Positions 26,997-36,302 of a DNA stretch of 64,000 nucleotides are shown here, piece by piece (positions within the stretch are counted from its first letter, which is position 1; every line of letters begins with the position of its first letter). The position numbers and the translations under genes are program-made. Below the pieces are notes generated by a model that saw only the letters and a program-made list of their open reading frames with translations, was not told the DNA's origin and made no database searches. This DNA is from an uncultured Sphingomonadaceae bacterium (GTDB taxonomy: Bacteria; Pseudomonadota; Alphaproteobacteria; Sphingomonadales; Sphingomonadaceae), in contig CANMVC010000001.1 of the NCBI GenBank assembly GCA_947501325.1, positions 1,364,001 through 1,428,000 of the forward strand. The letters are read 5' to 3'.

Positions 26997-28211
26997 CTAT
27001 TGGCCAGTTTCGCTGGTTTGTTCAACCGCTTGTTTGGGTAAATCTTTAAGCGGGATAAGCCCCTGCTTCAAAACCCGCAGCGCATTGCCGCCCATGACTG
27101 CGCGAATTTCTGCTTCGGTAAAACCCGCGTCCATCAAGGCCTGCGTAACATGCACAATGCCGCTGGTGTCGAAGCGGGTGGTAACGGCCCCGTCAAAATC
27201 TCCGCCGAGCGCGATATGGTCTATCCCCACCAGATCGCGGACATATTTTGCGGCCTTGGCGATGGTTTTAGGGTCCGTGTCACACATGGCGCCGTCCCAA
27301 TAGCCCAAGCCAATGACTCCGCCAGTTGCGGCAACGCCCTTAATCTCTTCGTCATTCAGGTTGCGATTGACGGCACAAACCGCTTGCACGCCACCATGGC
27401 TCGACACGACCGGGCGGCGGGCTATTTTCAAGACATCGGCGACCGTGTCACGGCTGCTATGGGCAATATCGACGATCATGCCCTTATCTTCCATATCGCC
27501 GACAATCAGCCGGCCAAAATCGGTCAAACCACCTTTTTCTTCCCCATGCATCGACCCGGCCAGTTCGTTGTCGAAAAAATGAACAAGCCCCGCCATGCGC
27601 ATACCGGCATCGTAAAGCTTGCCGAGATTTTCGCGTTTTCCTTCTAGTGTTTGCAACCCTTCTGCGGAAAATATCACCCCGATCATCTTCTCGCTTTTGG
27701 ACCGGGCCGAAACCAGACCATCAATATGGGACGGGGTGCTGATCGCCACCATCGCGCCGTCGGAAGCGGTGACTGCGCGATCGAGCTTGGTGGCGTGCCA
27801 CAATTGTCGCTCGAGCAAAGAGGTCCATGTGCGAATCGGCTGTAACTGCGCGATGGCTAACATCGTAACATTGTCCGTTTCCGCGCTATTGCTATCGTAA
27901 TTCTGGCCTCTTGGCGTTTTGGTCACGCTCGAGAATATTTGCAGGCCGACGTTGCCTTGCTGCATCCGTTTGAGATCGACATGGCCATAATCGACGCTGT
28001 CGGTAATCTTGCGCTTCCATAGCAACGTGTCGCTATGGAGATCGACGATCATCAAACTGTCATGCAGCTTTTGCGCTTCGGCGGAGATTTCCGGCAAGGG
28101 CTGGCCGTCAATCTGGTTGTTCTGCTTTTCAAACAGGCTTGGTGCAAAGATAAAAAACCCAATGGCCAGGACAATGATGAATGTCAGGACGGCCACCAAA
28201 ATTTTCTTCAT
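26997..28211 (-). CDS. Membrane-anchored dipeptidase (peptidase M19)
   Basis: 404 residues. An N-terminal membrane helix (residues 3-25) anchors a periplasmic renal-dipeptidase-type domain. Zinc-site residues are visible in DLHSDTL near 58, SAEG near 180, DIAHSS near 250, SSHGG near 273 and GGDFDG near 341. Family members cleave L-D or L-L dipeptides, so a role in peptidoglycan peptide recycling or peptide use is likely. Its start overlaps the folA stop by four bases and its stop lies eight bases before ribF. Confidence 0.9.
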   Translation of the reverse strand: MKKILVAVLTFIIVLAIGFFIFAPSLFEKQNNQIDGQPLPEISAEAQKLHDSLMIVDLHSDTLLWKRKITDSVDYGHVDLKRMQQGNVGLQIFSSVTKTPRGQNYDSNSAETDNVTMLAIAQLQPIRTWTSLLERQLWHATKLDRAVTASDGAMVAISTPSHIDGLVSARSKSEKMIGVIFSAEGLQTLEGKRENLGKLYDAGMRMAGLVHFFDNELAGSMHGEEKGGLTDFGRLIVGDMEDKGMIVDIAHSSRDTVADVLKIARRPVVSSHGGVQAVCAVNRNLNDEEIKGVAATGGVIGLGYWDGAMCDTDPKTIAKAAKYVRDLVGIDHIALGGDFDGAVTTRFDTSGIVHVTQALMDAGFTEAEIRAVMGGNALRVLKQGLIPLKDLPKQAVEQTSETGQ

Positions 28212-28702
28212 CCATCTTTCCTTTTCAGAGTTACAAAGGAGAAGCCCGGCCTTCCGTTGGCGGCATCGTGGCTTTCCCGATCACTTTCCTGCCAAATATC
28301 GGGATCAAAGCCATCCATTTTTGTGTCACCATCGGCATCAATATGCACTTCGGTCAGTGCAATGCGGTCCGCCTTGGGTAGAAAGAGCCGGTAAATCTCA
28401 GCCCCGCCAATGATTGCGATGTGCGGGGCATTGGCAATTTTCAGGGCTTCCTCAACGCTGCCGGCAACTTCAGCATCTTCCGCTTCCCATTCTTTGTCGC
28501 GGGTCAGGACGATATGGCGGCGACCCGGTAACAGGCCTGGCAAGCTGTCAAAAGTCTTGCGCCCCATGATCATCGGTTTGCCCTGCGTCAGCGATTTGAA
28601 ATGGCGCAGGTCGGCAGGCAGGTGCCAGGGCAGACGTCCGTCTTTGCCAATCACGCCATTGTCGGCGCGCGCCAGGATCAGGATGATTTCAGGATGGTTC
28701 AT
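28208..28702 (-). CDS. folA: Dihydrofolate reductase
   Basis: 164 residues reducing dihydrofolate to tetrahydrofolate with NADPH. Motifs are ILARADNGVIGKDGRLPWHLPADLRHFK at the N-terminus (substrate Asp and Trp of the LPWHLPxDL loop), the NADPH-binding MGRKTFDSLPG, and IIGGAEIYRLFLP. The length is typical of a chromosomal enzyme. It is translationally coupled to the dipeptidase downstream. Confidence 0.95.
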   Translation of the reverse strand: MNHPEIILILARADNGVIGKDGRLPWHLPADLRHFKSLTQGKPMIMGRKTFDSLPGLLPGRRHIVLTRDKEWEAEDAEVAGSVEEALKIANAPHIAIIGGAEIYRLFLPKADRIALTEVHIDADGDTKMDGFDPDIWQESDRESHDAANGRPGFSFVTLKRKDG

Positions 28703-28737
28703 GAGATGCGCCTAGCCGAGATAAAATCCTGTGCAAA

Positions 28738-29808
28738 TCAGAAAAATAATTTCGTGACATGACCCATTTTCCGGCCCCAGCGGCTTTCGCCTTTTCCATA
28801 TAGATGAAGGTGGTTGGCCGGATCGGAAAGCAACGCCTGCCACTGGCCTGCATCGCCACCAATAAGGTTAGTCATCGCGACCTTCTCAGCCGCCAGTCCG
28901 GTGTCGCCCAGCGGCAATCCGCAAATGGCGCGGATGTGGTTTTCAAACTGGCTGGTGATCGCACCCTCGATTGTCCAATGCCCACTATTATGGACGCGGG
29001 GGGCCATTTCATTGAATACCGGTCCGTCGGCAGTGGCAAAAAATTCGCACGTCAACACGCCGACATAGCCCATCGCCTCTGCCATTTTGGCGGCTAGGGA
29101 GCGGGCAGCTTGCTCCTGTTCGGCAATTTCGCATGGCGCGGGAACCAGAGATTCTGCCAATATACCATCTTCATGGATATTATGCGGCGTATCCCAATAG
29201 CGGATCGCGCCATCTTGCCCGCGCACCAATATCACCGAAAATTCATGCGTGAAGGTGACAAAGCCCTCTGCCACGCAGGGCTGATGATTGACCGAATCCC
29301 AATGGGGGCCAAGATCATCCCCCTGTTTGATGCGTGCCTGCCCTTTTCCGTCATAGCCCATGCGAATGGTCTTCAGGATGGCGGGCGCGCCCACCGTCTT
29401 GATGGCGCTGTCCAGCGACGCGCGATCCGTGACTTCAGCAAAAGGGGCGGTGATGCCGCCATGGGTGCGGGCGAAATTCTTTTCCGCAATCCGGTTCTGC
29501 GCAATATCAAGCGCGGCTACCGGCGGATATAATGGCACGCGATCGGCTATTATTCTCAGCGGAGCGACCGGCACATTTTCAAATTCAAAGGTAATGACAT
29601 CGCAGGCATCTGCAAATTTTCCCAAAGCCTTGATGTCGTCATCTTCGGCGCAGGTAAATTCCGCAGCGACATCCGCAGCGATGCTGGCTTCATCCGGGGC
29701 ATATATGTGACAGCGATAGCCGAGCTGCGCAGCGGCCATGGATAACATTCGGCCGAGTTGGCCACCGCCCAATATACCAATTGTCGAGCCGGGAGGAAGC
29801 GGAGTCAT
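28738..29808 (-). CDS. purK: N5-carboxyaminoimidazole ribonucleotide synthase
   Basis: A 356-residue ATP-grasp enzyme that carboxylates AIR in purine synthesis. GILGGGQLGRMLSMAA is the N-terminal nucleotide fold, KTIRMGYDGKGQ the ATP-grasp loop, and FFATADGPVFNEMAPRVHNSGHWT the metal/substrate site. It starts nine bases after the purE stop, so purE and purK form an operon, as is usual. Confidence 0.96.
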   Translation of the reverse strand: MTPLPPGSTIGILGGGQLGRMLSMAAAQLGYRCHIYAPDEASIAADVAAEFTCAEDDDIKALGKFADACDVITFEFENVPVAPLRIIADRVPLYPPVAALDIAQNRIAEKNFARTHGGITAPFAEVTDRASLDSAIKTVGAPAILKTIRMGYDGKGQARIKQGDDLGPHWDSVNHQPCVAEGFVTFTHEFSVILVRGQDGAIRYWDTPHNIHEDGILAESLVPAPCEIAEQEQAARSLAAKMAEAMGYVGVLTCEFFATADGPVFNEMAPRVHNSGHWTIEGAITSQFENHIRAICGLPLGDTGLAAEKVAMTNLIGGDAGQWQALLSDPANHLHLYGKGESRWGRKMGHVTKLFF

Positions 29809-29817
29809 CGCAGCCGA

Positions 29818-30309
29818 TTATTCCGGCTGCTCTGCAACGGCATCGCTTTGTGCCGCGCGCCATGCATCAAGGCGTTCTGCTAGTGCTGCATCTTCATTCG
29901 CGATGATCGCCGCGGCCAGCAAGGCGGCATTTTTTGCGCCTGCATCACCTATCGCCAGAGTACCAACCGGAATGCCGGCCGGCATTTGCGCGATGGACAA
30001 GAGGCTATCGACCCCGTTCAGTGTGCGGGATTGGATCGGCACGCCCAGCACAGGAACCCGCGTCATCGCCGCGGCCATGCCGGGCAAATGCGCAGCACCG
30101 CCGGCGCCGGCAATAATCACCTTCAATTTTCGCGATACAGCCGCCTTGGCATAATCGTAAAGCCGGTCCGGGGTCCGGTGGGCCGATACGATTTTGACTT
30201 CATGGGCAATATCAAGCCGTTCAAGTATCTCGGCGGCAAGCCGCATCGTGGCCCAGTCGGATTGACTGCCCATGATAATTCCAATTTTCGGAGTGGCTTC
30301 GTCGGTCAT
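29818..30309 (-). CDS. purE: N5-carboxyaminoimidazole ribonucleotide mutase
   Basis: 163 residues. Converts the PurK product to 4-carboxy-AIR. Motifs are [25 protein letters not shown] and [19 protein letters not shown], standard for class I PurE. The ATG at 30309 begins the conserved part; an upstream start at 30339 adds ten residues without support. It is the first gene of purE-purK and lies divergent from the diguanylate cyclase gene. Confidence 0.95.
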   Translation of the reverse strand: MTDEATPKIGIIMGSQSDWATMRLAAEILERLDIAHEVKIVSAHRTPDRLYDYAKAAVSRKLKVIIAGAGGAAHLPGMAAAMTRVPVLGVPIQSRTLNGVDSLLSIAQMPAGIPVGTLAIGDAGAKNAALLAAAIIANEDAALAERLDAWRAAQSDAVAEQPE

Positions 30310-30452
30310 GCTTGCACCTGAATAGTGTCGCGGAAGCAAAACCGTTTAGCCATGAAATGATGATCACGCAATGCACCAGTGATACCAAGCGCGCTTTTCC
30401 GGTAGCAGCTTTACAATAGAGGACTCATAACAATCCTATCGGATCAATTTTG

Positions 30453-30482
30453 TTGACTACACTTGCTTTTATCAACTAAAGA
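30453..30482 (+). promoter_or_regulatory. Possible promoter of the diguanylate cyclase gene
   Basis: TTGACT and TAAAGA are separated by 18 bases, about 55 bases before the start codon. The same segment has GTTGA and TCAAC as inverted arms 15 bases apart, so a regulator could also bind here. Support is by eye only. Confidence 0.3.
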
Positions 30483-30535
30483 ACAATAAAGCGTAAATAC
30501 TAGTAAACAAGAGTATCGCGCTTGGGGGTAGAAAG

Positions 30536-31117
30536 TTGATTAGTGAAGCTATCAATAGCAATGAAAGCAAGCAAACATGCGCCAATTGTGCTGCTCTTCA
30601 TGCAGAAAATATGCGATTGAAAGAAGAGCTTGTTGAAATGGAGCAACGCGCCAATCACGATGTTTTAACCGGACTTCCCAATCGGCGCTATTTTATCGAA
30701 AGCCTTGAGAAGCGGATCAAGCGGTGTCAGCGCTATGGCGATAATACCGCCCTGCTCTTCCTGGATGTCGACGATCTCAAGATGATTAACGACGCCCATG
30801 GCCATGCCGCCGGTGATATTTTGCTAACCCACCTCGCCAAGCTATTGAAAGATAATATCCGGGTTTGTGACATGGTCGCCCGGATCGGTGGCGACGAATT
30901 TGCCCTGCTGCTCGATAATCTTGATGCGGATCAGGTGGAAAACAAGATCCTCTCCTTGATAGATCTCATCAAGACGAGCAATCTCGCTTATGAAGGACAG
31001 ACCCTGAAATTTGGCGCGGCTATCGGATATAGTTTTGTCGGCCCGGCAGACACGGTGGCCGACCTGATGTCACGGGCCGATGAAGCCATGTATCAATCGA
31101 AAAATGACGGCGGCTAA
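30536..31117 (+). CDS. Diguanylate cyclase (GGDEF domain)
   Basis: 193 residues. A short N-terminal helix (CANCAALHAENMRLKEELVEME, likely coiled coil) leads into a complete GGDEF domain: DVLTGLPNRR, FLDVDDLKMINDAHGHAAGD and the active-site GGDEF. RVCD five residues before it is an intact inhibitory I-site for c-di-GMP. It should therefore make c-di-GMP under product inhibition; no sensor domain is visible and dimerisation would come from the helix. The start is a TTG with GGGGG seven bases upstream. Confidence 0.9.
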   Translation: MISEAINSNESKQTCANCAALHAENMRLKEELVEMEQRANHDVLTGLPNRRYFIESLEKRIKRCQRYGDNTALLFLDVDDLKMINDAHGHAAGDILLTHLAKLLKDNIRVCDMVARIGGDEFALLLDNLDADQVENKILSLIDLIKTSNLAYEGQTLKFGAAIGYSFVGPADTVADLMSRADEAMYQSKNDGG

Positions 31118-31129
31118 GCGCGTGCTGCT

Positions 31130-31816
<687 letters not shown>

Positions 31817-32097
31817 AAAGGGTCCTTAATCATTAGTGATGCATCCTTAGCGGCGAAGGCTTTTCCCGCCAAGCAGGATATTTGTTCATATTGGAGCCGA
31901 GAAAGATAAAGATTCTACAGCTTCGACACAGAATCACGCTAAAAATTTGTCGCCTCATGGCCAAAGCGGTCGGCCAAAAGGGGCAAGGCATGGGCGGATA
32001 AAAGAGGATGGAGAGTGACCATGGCGAGCAGCATAAGAAAAGCGCTTCATGTAGGAAAGCTGTTTTTCAAAGCCCTCCTATTCGCCAGCCATCGCTG

Positions 32098-33186
32098 TCA
32101 CAATATCCGGCTCAGGGTATAAAAGGCACCCAGACCACCGACCAGATAGAGCGCGGGTCTCTCTACCCATCTCCGTTGATCCATCGATATCCGTCCTACC
32201 AACCAAAGCAAGGCGAGCGCCAGCGCGACAAATAGTATCTGTCCGATTTCAACACCGAGGTTGAACAATAGCAAGGCCCATATTTCTTCGCCTTTCGGCA
32301 AGCCGATATCCGCCAGCGCGCCAGCAAAGCCGAGGCCGTGGAGCAAGCCAAAGCCCAGTGCGATCAGCCAGGGTTTGCGAATGGTCAGGCTCGTCTTGCC
32401 CGCCCATTTGCGCACCACTTCGACGGCGAGGAAAAATATCGACAGCGCGATGAGTAGCTCCACCGGTTCACTGGGCAAGGTGAACAGGCCGAGCGCGGTG
32501 ATGGCCAGCGTGACACTATGGCCGACAGTGAAGGCGGTGATGACCCACAAAAGCTGCCTTGGCGCTGTCAGCAGCAGCAGTCCAAGAACAAACAGCAAAT
32601 GGTCCCAGCCGAAGAGCATATGCTCTGCACCAATCCGCAGATAGGCGCCGGTCGGGGAACCAGCCGGATCGCCCAGGGCAAAGGACGCGCTGGCGGGGCG
32701 CAAGATATGAGTGCTTTCTTCGCCGCTTGCCGTGCGGAGGCGGACAAACACATCGGTCAGGGTGCGGTCGAGGCCTTCTATGGAAACGTCGCCACTATCG
32801 AGCCGGCACGGCACCTGCCAGCTTTCGACAATCGCATCGCCGGATATAACCTGGCGGGTGGTCTCTGGCTCGGGGCACTGATCCGGCAGTACGGGTCGCA
32901 TTTTGAGCTTGCGGCCAGACAGGATCGGTTGTTTCCAGACAACCGCGACGGTGCCATCCGATTGTGCGGTCAGTTCGAGAGCGGCGGGACGAATTTCATG
33001 GGCGCTGGCGGGGAGGGCAAATACAAACGCCAACAAACAAAAAGCCAAACCCAAAATCCGTTCGGGCTGAGCCTGTCGAAGCCAGTCCCTTGTTTCAAAC
33101 GTTCCGCGCGCTAGGTCCTTCGACAGGCTCAGGACGAACGGGGTGTGGGATTTCGCGTTTCCGCTATTCACCCTTGCCACCCTCAA
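32098..33186 (-). CDS. HupE/UreJ-type membrane protein
   Basis: Up to 362 residues. After a hydrophobic leader ending ALPASAHEIRPA comes a periplasmic beta-rich region of about 130 residues. A six- to seven-helix membrane part follows, containing AEHMLFGWDHLLFVLGLLLL, TAFTVGHSVTLA and GFGLLHGLGFAGAL. Histidine-bearing helices of this type are linked to nickel or cobalt transport in HupE and UreJ. The first 44 codons of the longest frame are mostly a translated palindromic repeat (FVLSLSKD, RQAQPER), so true initiation may be a TTG at 33054 just before the leader; the longer form overlaps the parvulin-like gene by 23 bases. Last gene of the DUF3604 cassette. Confidence 0.8.
   Translation of the reverse strand: MRVARVNSGNAKSHTPFVLSLSKDLARGTFETRDWLRQAQPERILGLAFCLLAFVFALPASAHEIRPAALELTAQSDGTVAVVWKQPILSGRKLKMRPVLPDQCPEPETTRQVISGDAIVESWQVPCRLDSGDVSIEGLDRTLTDVFVRLRTASGEESTHILRPASASFALGDPAGSPTGAYLRIGAEHMLFGWDHLLFVLGLLLLTAPRQLLWVITAFTVGHSVTLAITALGLFTLPSEPVELLIALSIFFLAVEVVRKWAGKTSLTIRKPWLIALGFGLLHGLGFAGALADIGLPKGEEIWALLLFNLGVEIGQILFVALALALLWLVGRISMDQRRWVERPALYLVGGLGAFYTLSRIL
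33058..33143. repeat. Palindromic repeat (VRAEPVEA type) at the HupE-like gene start
   Basis: Arms CGTTCGGGCTGAGCCTGTCG and CGACAGGCTCAGGACGAACG are inverted, 30 bases apart. It lies between the parvulin-like gene and the signal sequence of the HupE-like protein and is open in the latter's frame. Confidence 0.8.
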
Positions 33187-34015
33187 TCACCACATCATAG
33201 CCGCTGACCAATTCTTGCAGCGCCGCTTGCTTGGCCTTGCTGCTCTGGTCTTCCTGCCAGGCGGCGGCGACTTCGGCTTTGATCGGTTCGAAATTTGCCT
33301 CGGCTGCGTCGTCGATGGTTTCGATGCGCACCAGATGCAGTCCGAAAGCAGACCCTATAGGCGGGCTCCATTGTCCCGCCTCCAGCTTGAAAATGGCGCT
33401 CGCAAAATCCGGTCCGAACAGCCGGGTCACTTCGCTTTCCGGTAGCGCGGCATAGCTGCGTTTCTGAATGAACGGATCGCCCAGACTTTTCCAGTCGGCG
33501 CCCGATTTTGCAGCATTCAGGGCGCTGGCCGCAACCGTCTCAATTGCGCCACCATGTTTTTCGGGGCTGAGATAGATATGGACAAAACTCCGCCGTTCGG
33601 GCGCGGCAAATTTATCGCGATTTTGTTCAAACCATGTCTTCAGCTCTGCATCGGAAGGATTGGCCGCCTTGCTTTCACCGCTGACCAGAAAATCCATTTT
33701 TTGCGCCAGACGGCGCTGGATGATGGTGTCTTCATCGCCGAGGCCCAGCCGCTCCGCCTCGCGAACCAACACCTGCTGCTGCACATATTGGTCGATAATC
33801 TGCTGTCTGTCCTCACCGGTGGGCAGGCGGCCAGCGGTATTGGCCCATAGCGCGCTGAGGCGGTCCATCTCGGCGGCACTGACGGTTATCGTCCGGCCCT
33901 GTTCGCCCTGATAATTTGACCATATGTGGTTGATGGCAACCAGTGCCAGTCCGATCAGAACAAAATGCGTGATCGGGTCACGGAAGGCTTTTTTCAAAAT
34001 AGTTATGGCTTTCAC
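33164..34015 (-). CDS. Membrane-anchored parvulin-like peptidyl-prolyl isomerase
   Basis: 283 residues. One N-terminal membrane helix (FVLIGLALVAINHIW) is followed by a SurA/PpiC-like chaperone region (QIIDQYVQQQVLVREAERLGL) and a rotamase-like domain from about residue 130. That domain has RRSFVHIYLSPEKHGG, AIFKLEAGQWSPPIGSAFGLHLVRI and a C-terminal helix. It would face the periplasm and could assist folding of an exported partner, most simply the DUF3604 lipoprotein or the nearby receptors. That link is inferred from order: the DUF3604 gene lies 107 bases upstream on the same strand. Confidence 0.85.
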   Translation of the reverse strand: MKAITILKKAFRDPITHFVLIGLALVAINHIWSNYQGEQGRTITVSAAEMDRLSALWANTAGRLPTGEDRQQIIDQYVQQQVLVREAERLGLGDEDTIIQRRLAQKMDFLVSGESKAANPSDAELKTWFEQNRDKFAAPERRSFVHIYLSPEKHGGAIETVAASALNAAKSGADWKSLGDPFIQKRSYAALPESEVTRLFGPDFASAIFKLEAGQWSPPIGSAFGLHLVRIETIDDAAEANFEPIKAEVAAAWQEDQSSKAKQAALQELVSGYDVVIEGGKGE

Positions 34016-34028
34016 GATGATCTTAAAA

Positions 34029-34099
34029 CCCGTTCGTCCTGAGCTTGTCGAAGGATATTCTACTATTGGAAATGGCTTCGACAGGCTCAGCCCGAACGG
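34029..34099. repeat. Palindromic repeat (VRAEPVEA type) between DUF3604 and parvulin-like genes
   Basis: Arms CGTTCGTCCTGAGCTTGTCG and CGACAGGCTCAGCCCGAACG are inverted with about 25 bases between. It occupies the 107-base gap and could act as an RNA hairpin affecting the relative amounts of the two products. Confidence 0.8.
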
Positions 34100-34122
34100 T
34101 AAAGGGAACGGGTGGCAGGAAC

Positions 34123-36030
34123 TTAAACCGTTGGCACATACCAGATCGGCGAAGACCAGGCGCGTTCCTGAATGGTTTTCTGCAAGGCCGGGTTAGGCGG
34201 CACACCTGCGCGTATCGCATCCCATGTCGACCAGCGGCAAACCGGATTTTCCAGCACACGGACATAATAGGATGCACGCTGCCCCGGCTTATGCTCGGGA
34301 TCGCGCCAGAAGGTTTTGAGTTCCGGTGCGCCTTTGTCGGTCGAGATGGAGCAATCGGACAGATTGACCGTCGCGCCATTGTCGGGACAGCGCGCGGTGG
34401 CCGGATCGACCATGCCGCCATCGGAACAGGCGACATCGAAGACTTTCTCATTGGTCTTGCCGCTATCGGTCCAGACTTTGACAATCTGCACCCGCTGCAA
34501 CGGCGCGCTCATCGCATCGCGCATCGCCCAGACGATGAAGCCGGGGGCCTTGCCCTGACCAACCAGATCGCCGCCCATGGTCACGCCATTTTTATAGGCC
34601 TTGGACACCATGTCGGGATCATCCAGCATGGCGGCGTCAAAACCAAAGCCGCCAAAGAAGCGCAATTTGATCCGCGTGCCGGTGGTTGCATAGGTTTCCT
34701 TGCGCCGCATCGCGTCAAATATCGCCTCGCGGGTATTTTCCTCCGCCCAAACCGCTGCATAACCTGATGCACCCCAGCGGGAGAACCAGCTCGCCGCGCG
34801 CGGATCGACAGTCACGCCCTCCCAGCTTTTCTTGCCGCCGGGTGGAATGGAACCACGGGCTTCTGCCGTGCCATCGACAACACCGATTTTCGACCAGAAG
34901 AATTTTTCGTCGAACGAGCCGCCAGCAACATGGGTGTCGGTGGACCCGATCAGGCCGAATTTATAGGGATTGTTGCCGATTTTATCCTCGAGCATCAGAC
35001 CATTGGCATAAGCCTGCCGGACATAGTCGCCGCTGACGGTTTTGGATTTGATCTGCGAGGACAGCAGATATTCGTAAATTCCGAAATCGGCCCATTCATC
35101 ATTGGGGGAAAGCGACGGATGGGTTTCCGATGTGCCTTTAACCTGCGTAATTTCGACAATCGGCTCGTTGCGCATGCGCTGATCGGCATAGGCCTTGGTC
35201 AGCGGCTGGCCATTATAGGTTTCCAGCTTGAACATCTCGCCGTCGGACACATTGCTGTTATGCGGAATCGAAAGCCCGTCATTTCCGGCCGCGCGCTGTT
35301 CGTCCATCCAGTTCCACAAATCTTCGGGATTGGTCGAATCCAGCGTTCCGAAAGGCATATCGGGGGCGGAGCCCCTGAATACGACGTTACGGTGGAGATT
35401 GCCCCCGGCAAAACCACCGCCTTCGCCCTGGGTCACGCGCGTCGCGGTATATTCATAGGCGGAGAAGGTCGTGAACTTGCCGGGCTTATAATATTTGTCC
35501 GCTGCATCGATGGTGGCTTTCCAGACGTCTCCGACAATTTTCGGGTCATAGACACCGTCCATCTTGCGGCCATCGCGGACGGCGCCGCCGATCAGCTGGA
35601 ACGCCGCGATGATCTTGTCGGGATCCGCGCTGAACATGTCCCGGGCCATTTCCAGCTTGGAAATTTCGGTGCCCTCGGTATCCATCGCGGGCAAGTGGCC
35701 CAGATAGGCCGCATGATCGGTGACTGCCATAAAGTCGAGCGCCGGGCCTTCGAGTTTCAGGTCATAGCCGGAGGGGTGGGTAATGCCTTCGCCCATGCCG
35801 AATTTATACGCATCTTCCGGCGTGGTTCGGACGTTGAATATATAGGCGTCAAAACTATTGCGGGTATGGATATGCAGGTCGCCGAAATAGACATTGCGAT
35901 CCGGATTGGGTTGTTCGGCCGTCTCGCCCGGTGCCAGCGCGATATCGCTTTGGTCCTCAGCTGCATTCCCGCCCGTACAGCCAACCATCAGCGCGCCAAT
36001 CGCGGCCAGACTCAAATAATTGCGCATCAT
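34123..36030 (-). CDS. DUF3604 lipoprotein (PHP-like metal-dependent hydrolase fold)
   Basis: 635 residues. A short signal ends in the lipobox MVGC (Cys18), so it is a predicted lipoprotein. The DUF3604 signature is strong: VYFGDLHIHTRNSFDAY near residue 50, FMAVTDHAAYLG near 100, IPHNSN near 250, ITQVKGTSETHP near 295 and GLIGSTDTH near 360. His and Asp residues in these blocks look like a PHP-type metal site. The family has no reaction I can name; hydrolysis of a phospho- or sulfo-ester is plausible but inferred. First gene of a three-gene cassette with the parvulin-like and HupE-like genes, divergent from a TonB receptor. Confidence 0.9.
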   Translation of the reverse strand: MMRNYLSLAAIGALMVGCTGGNAAEDQSDIALAPGETAEQPNPDRNVYFGDLHIHTRNSFDAYIFNVRTTPEDAYKFGMGEGITHPSGYDLKLEGPALDFMAVTDHAAYLGHLPAMDTEGTEISKLEMARDMFSADPDKIIAAFQLIGGAVRDGRKMDGVYDPKIVGDVWKATIDAADKYYKPGKFTTFSAYEYTATRVTQGEGGGFAGGNLHRNVVFRGSAPDMPFGTLDSTNPEDLWNWMDEQRAAGNDGLSIPHNSNVSDGEMFKLETYNGQPLTKAYADQRMRNEPIVEITQVKGTSETHPSLSPNDEWADFGIYEYLLSSQIKSKTVSGDYVRQAYANGLMLEDKIGNNPYKFGLIGSTDTHVAGGSFDEKFFWSKIGVVDGTAEARGSIPPGGKKSWEGVTVDPRAASWFSRWGASGYAAVWAEENTREAIFDAMRRKETYATTGTRIKLRFFGGFGFDAAMLDDPDMVSKAYKNGVTMGGDLVGQGKAPGFIVWAMRDAMSAPLQRVQIVKVWTDSGKTNEKVFDVACSDGGMVDPATARCPDNGATVNLSDCSISTDKGAPELKTFWRDPEHKPGQRASYYVRVLENPVCRWSTWDAIRAGVPPNPALQKTIQERAWSSPIWYVPTV

Positions 36031-36185
36031 ATCTTTCCCCTCCCGTGCGTCTCATTGACTGGACGCATCTGTCTTATACCCCATTTTACACCGCGCTACC
36101 ATATGGCTTTACAGCGCCGAGAAGTACCTGTTTCTCTAATGGCACAAAGCTTTTTTATCTGCGCTTTATCCCACTTCTCCGGTTG

Positions 36186-36205
36186 ATTTAATGGCCCAGT
36201 TAAAT
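36186..36205. promoter_or_regulatory. Shared palindrome, copy 1 (upstream of TonB receptor 1)
   Basis: ATTTAATGGCCCAGTTAAAT, a 20-base inverted repeat, lies 117 bases before the receptor ATG and within the spacer shared with the divergent DUF3604 cassette. The same half-site recurs at 39013, 43425 and 59015. Confidence 0.6.
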
Positions 36206-36302
36206 GACTTATGCAAGCGTAGCTGCAGCAGATAAGACCATTCCCCACCAACCCCACCCAAAATGGCGACGCTGTGGTTACATTCAACTGGAGAGAATGA
36301 TT

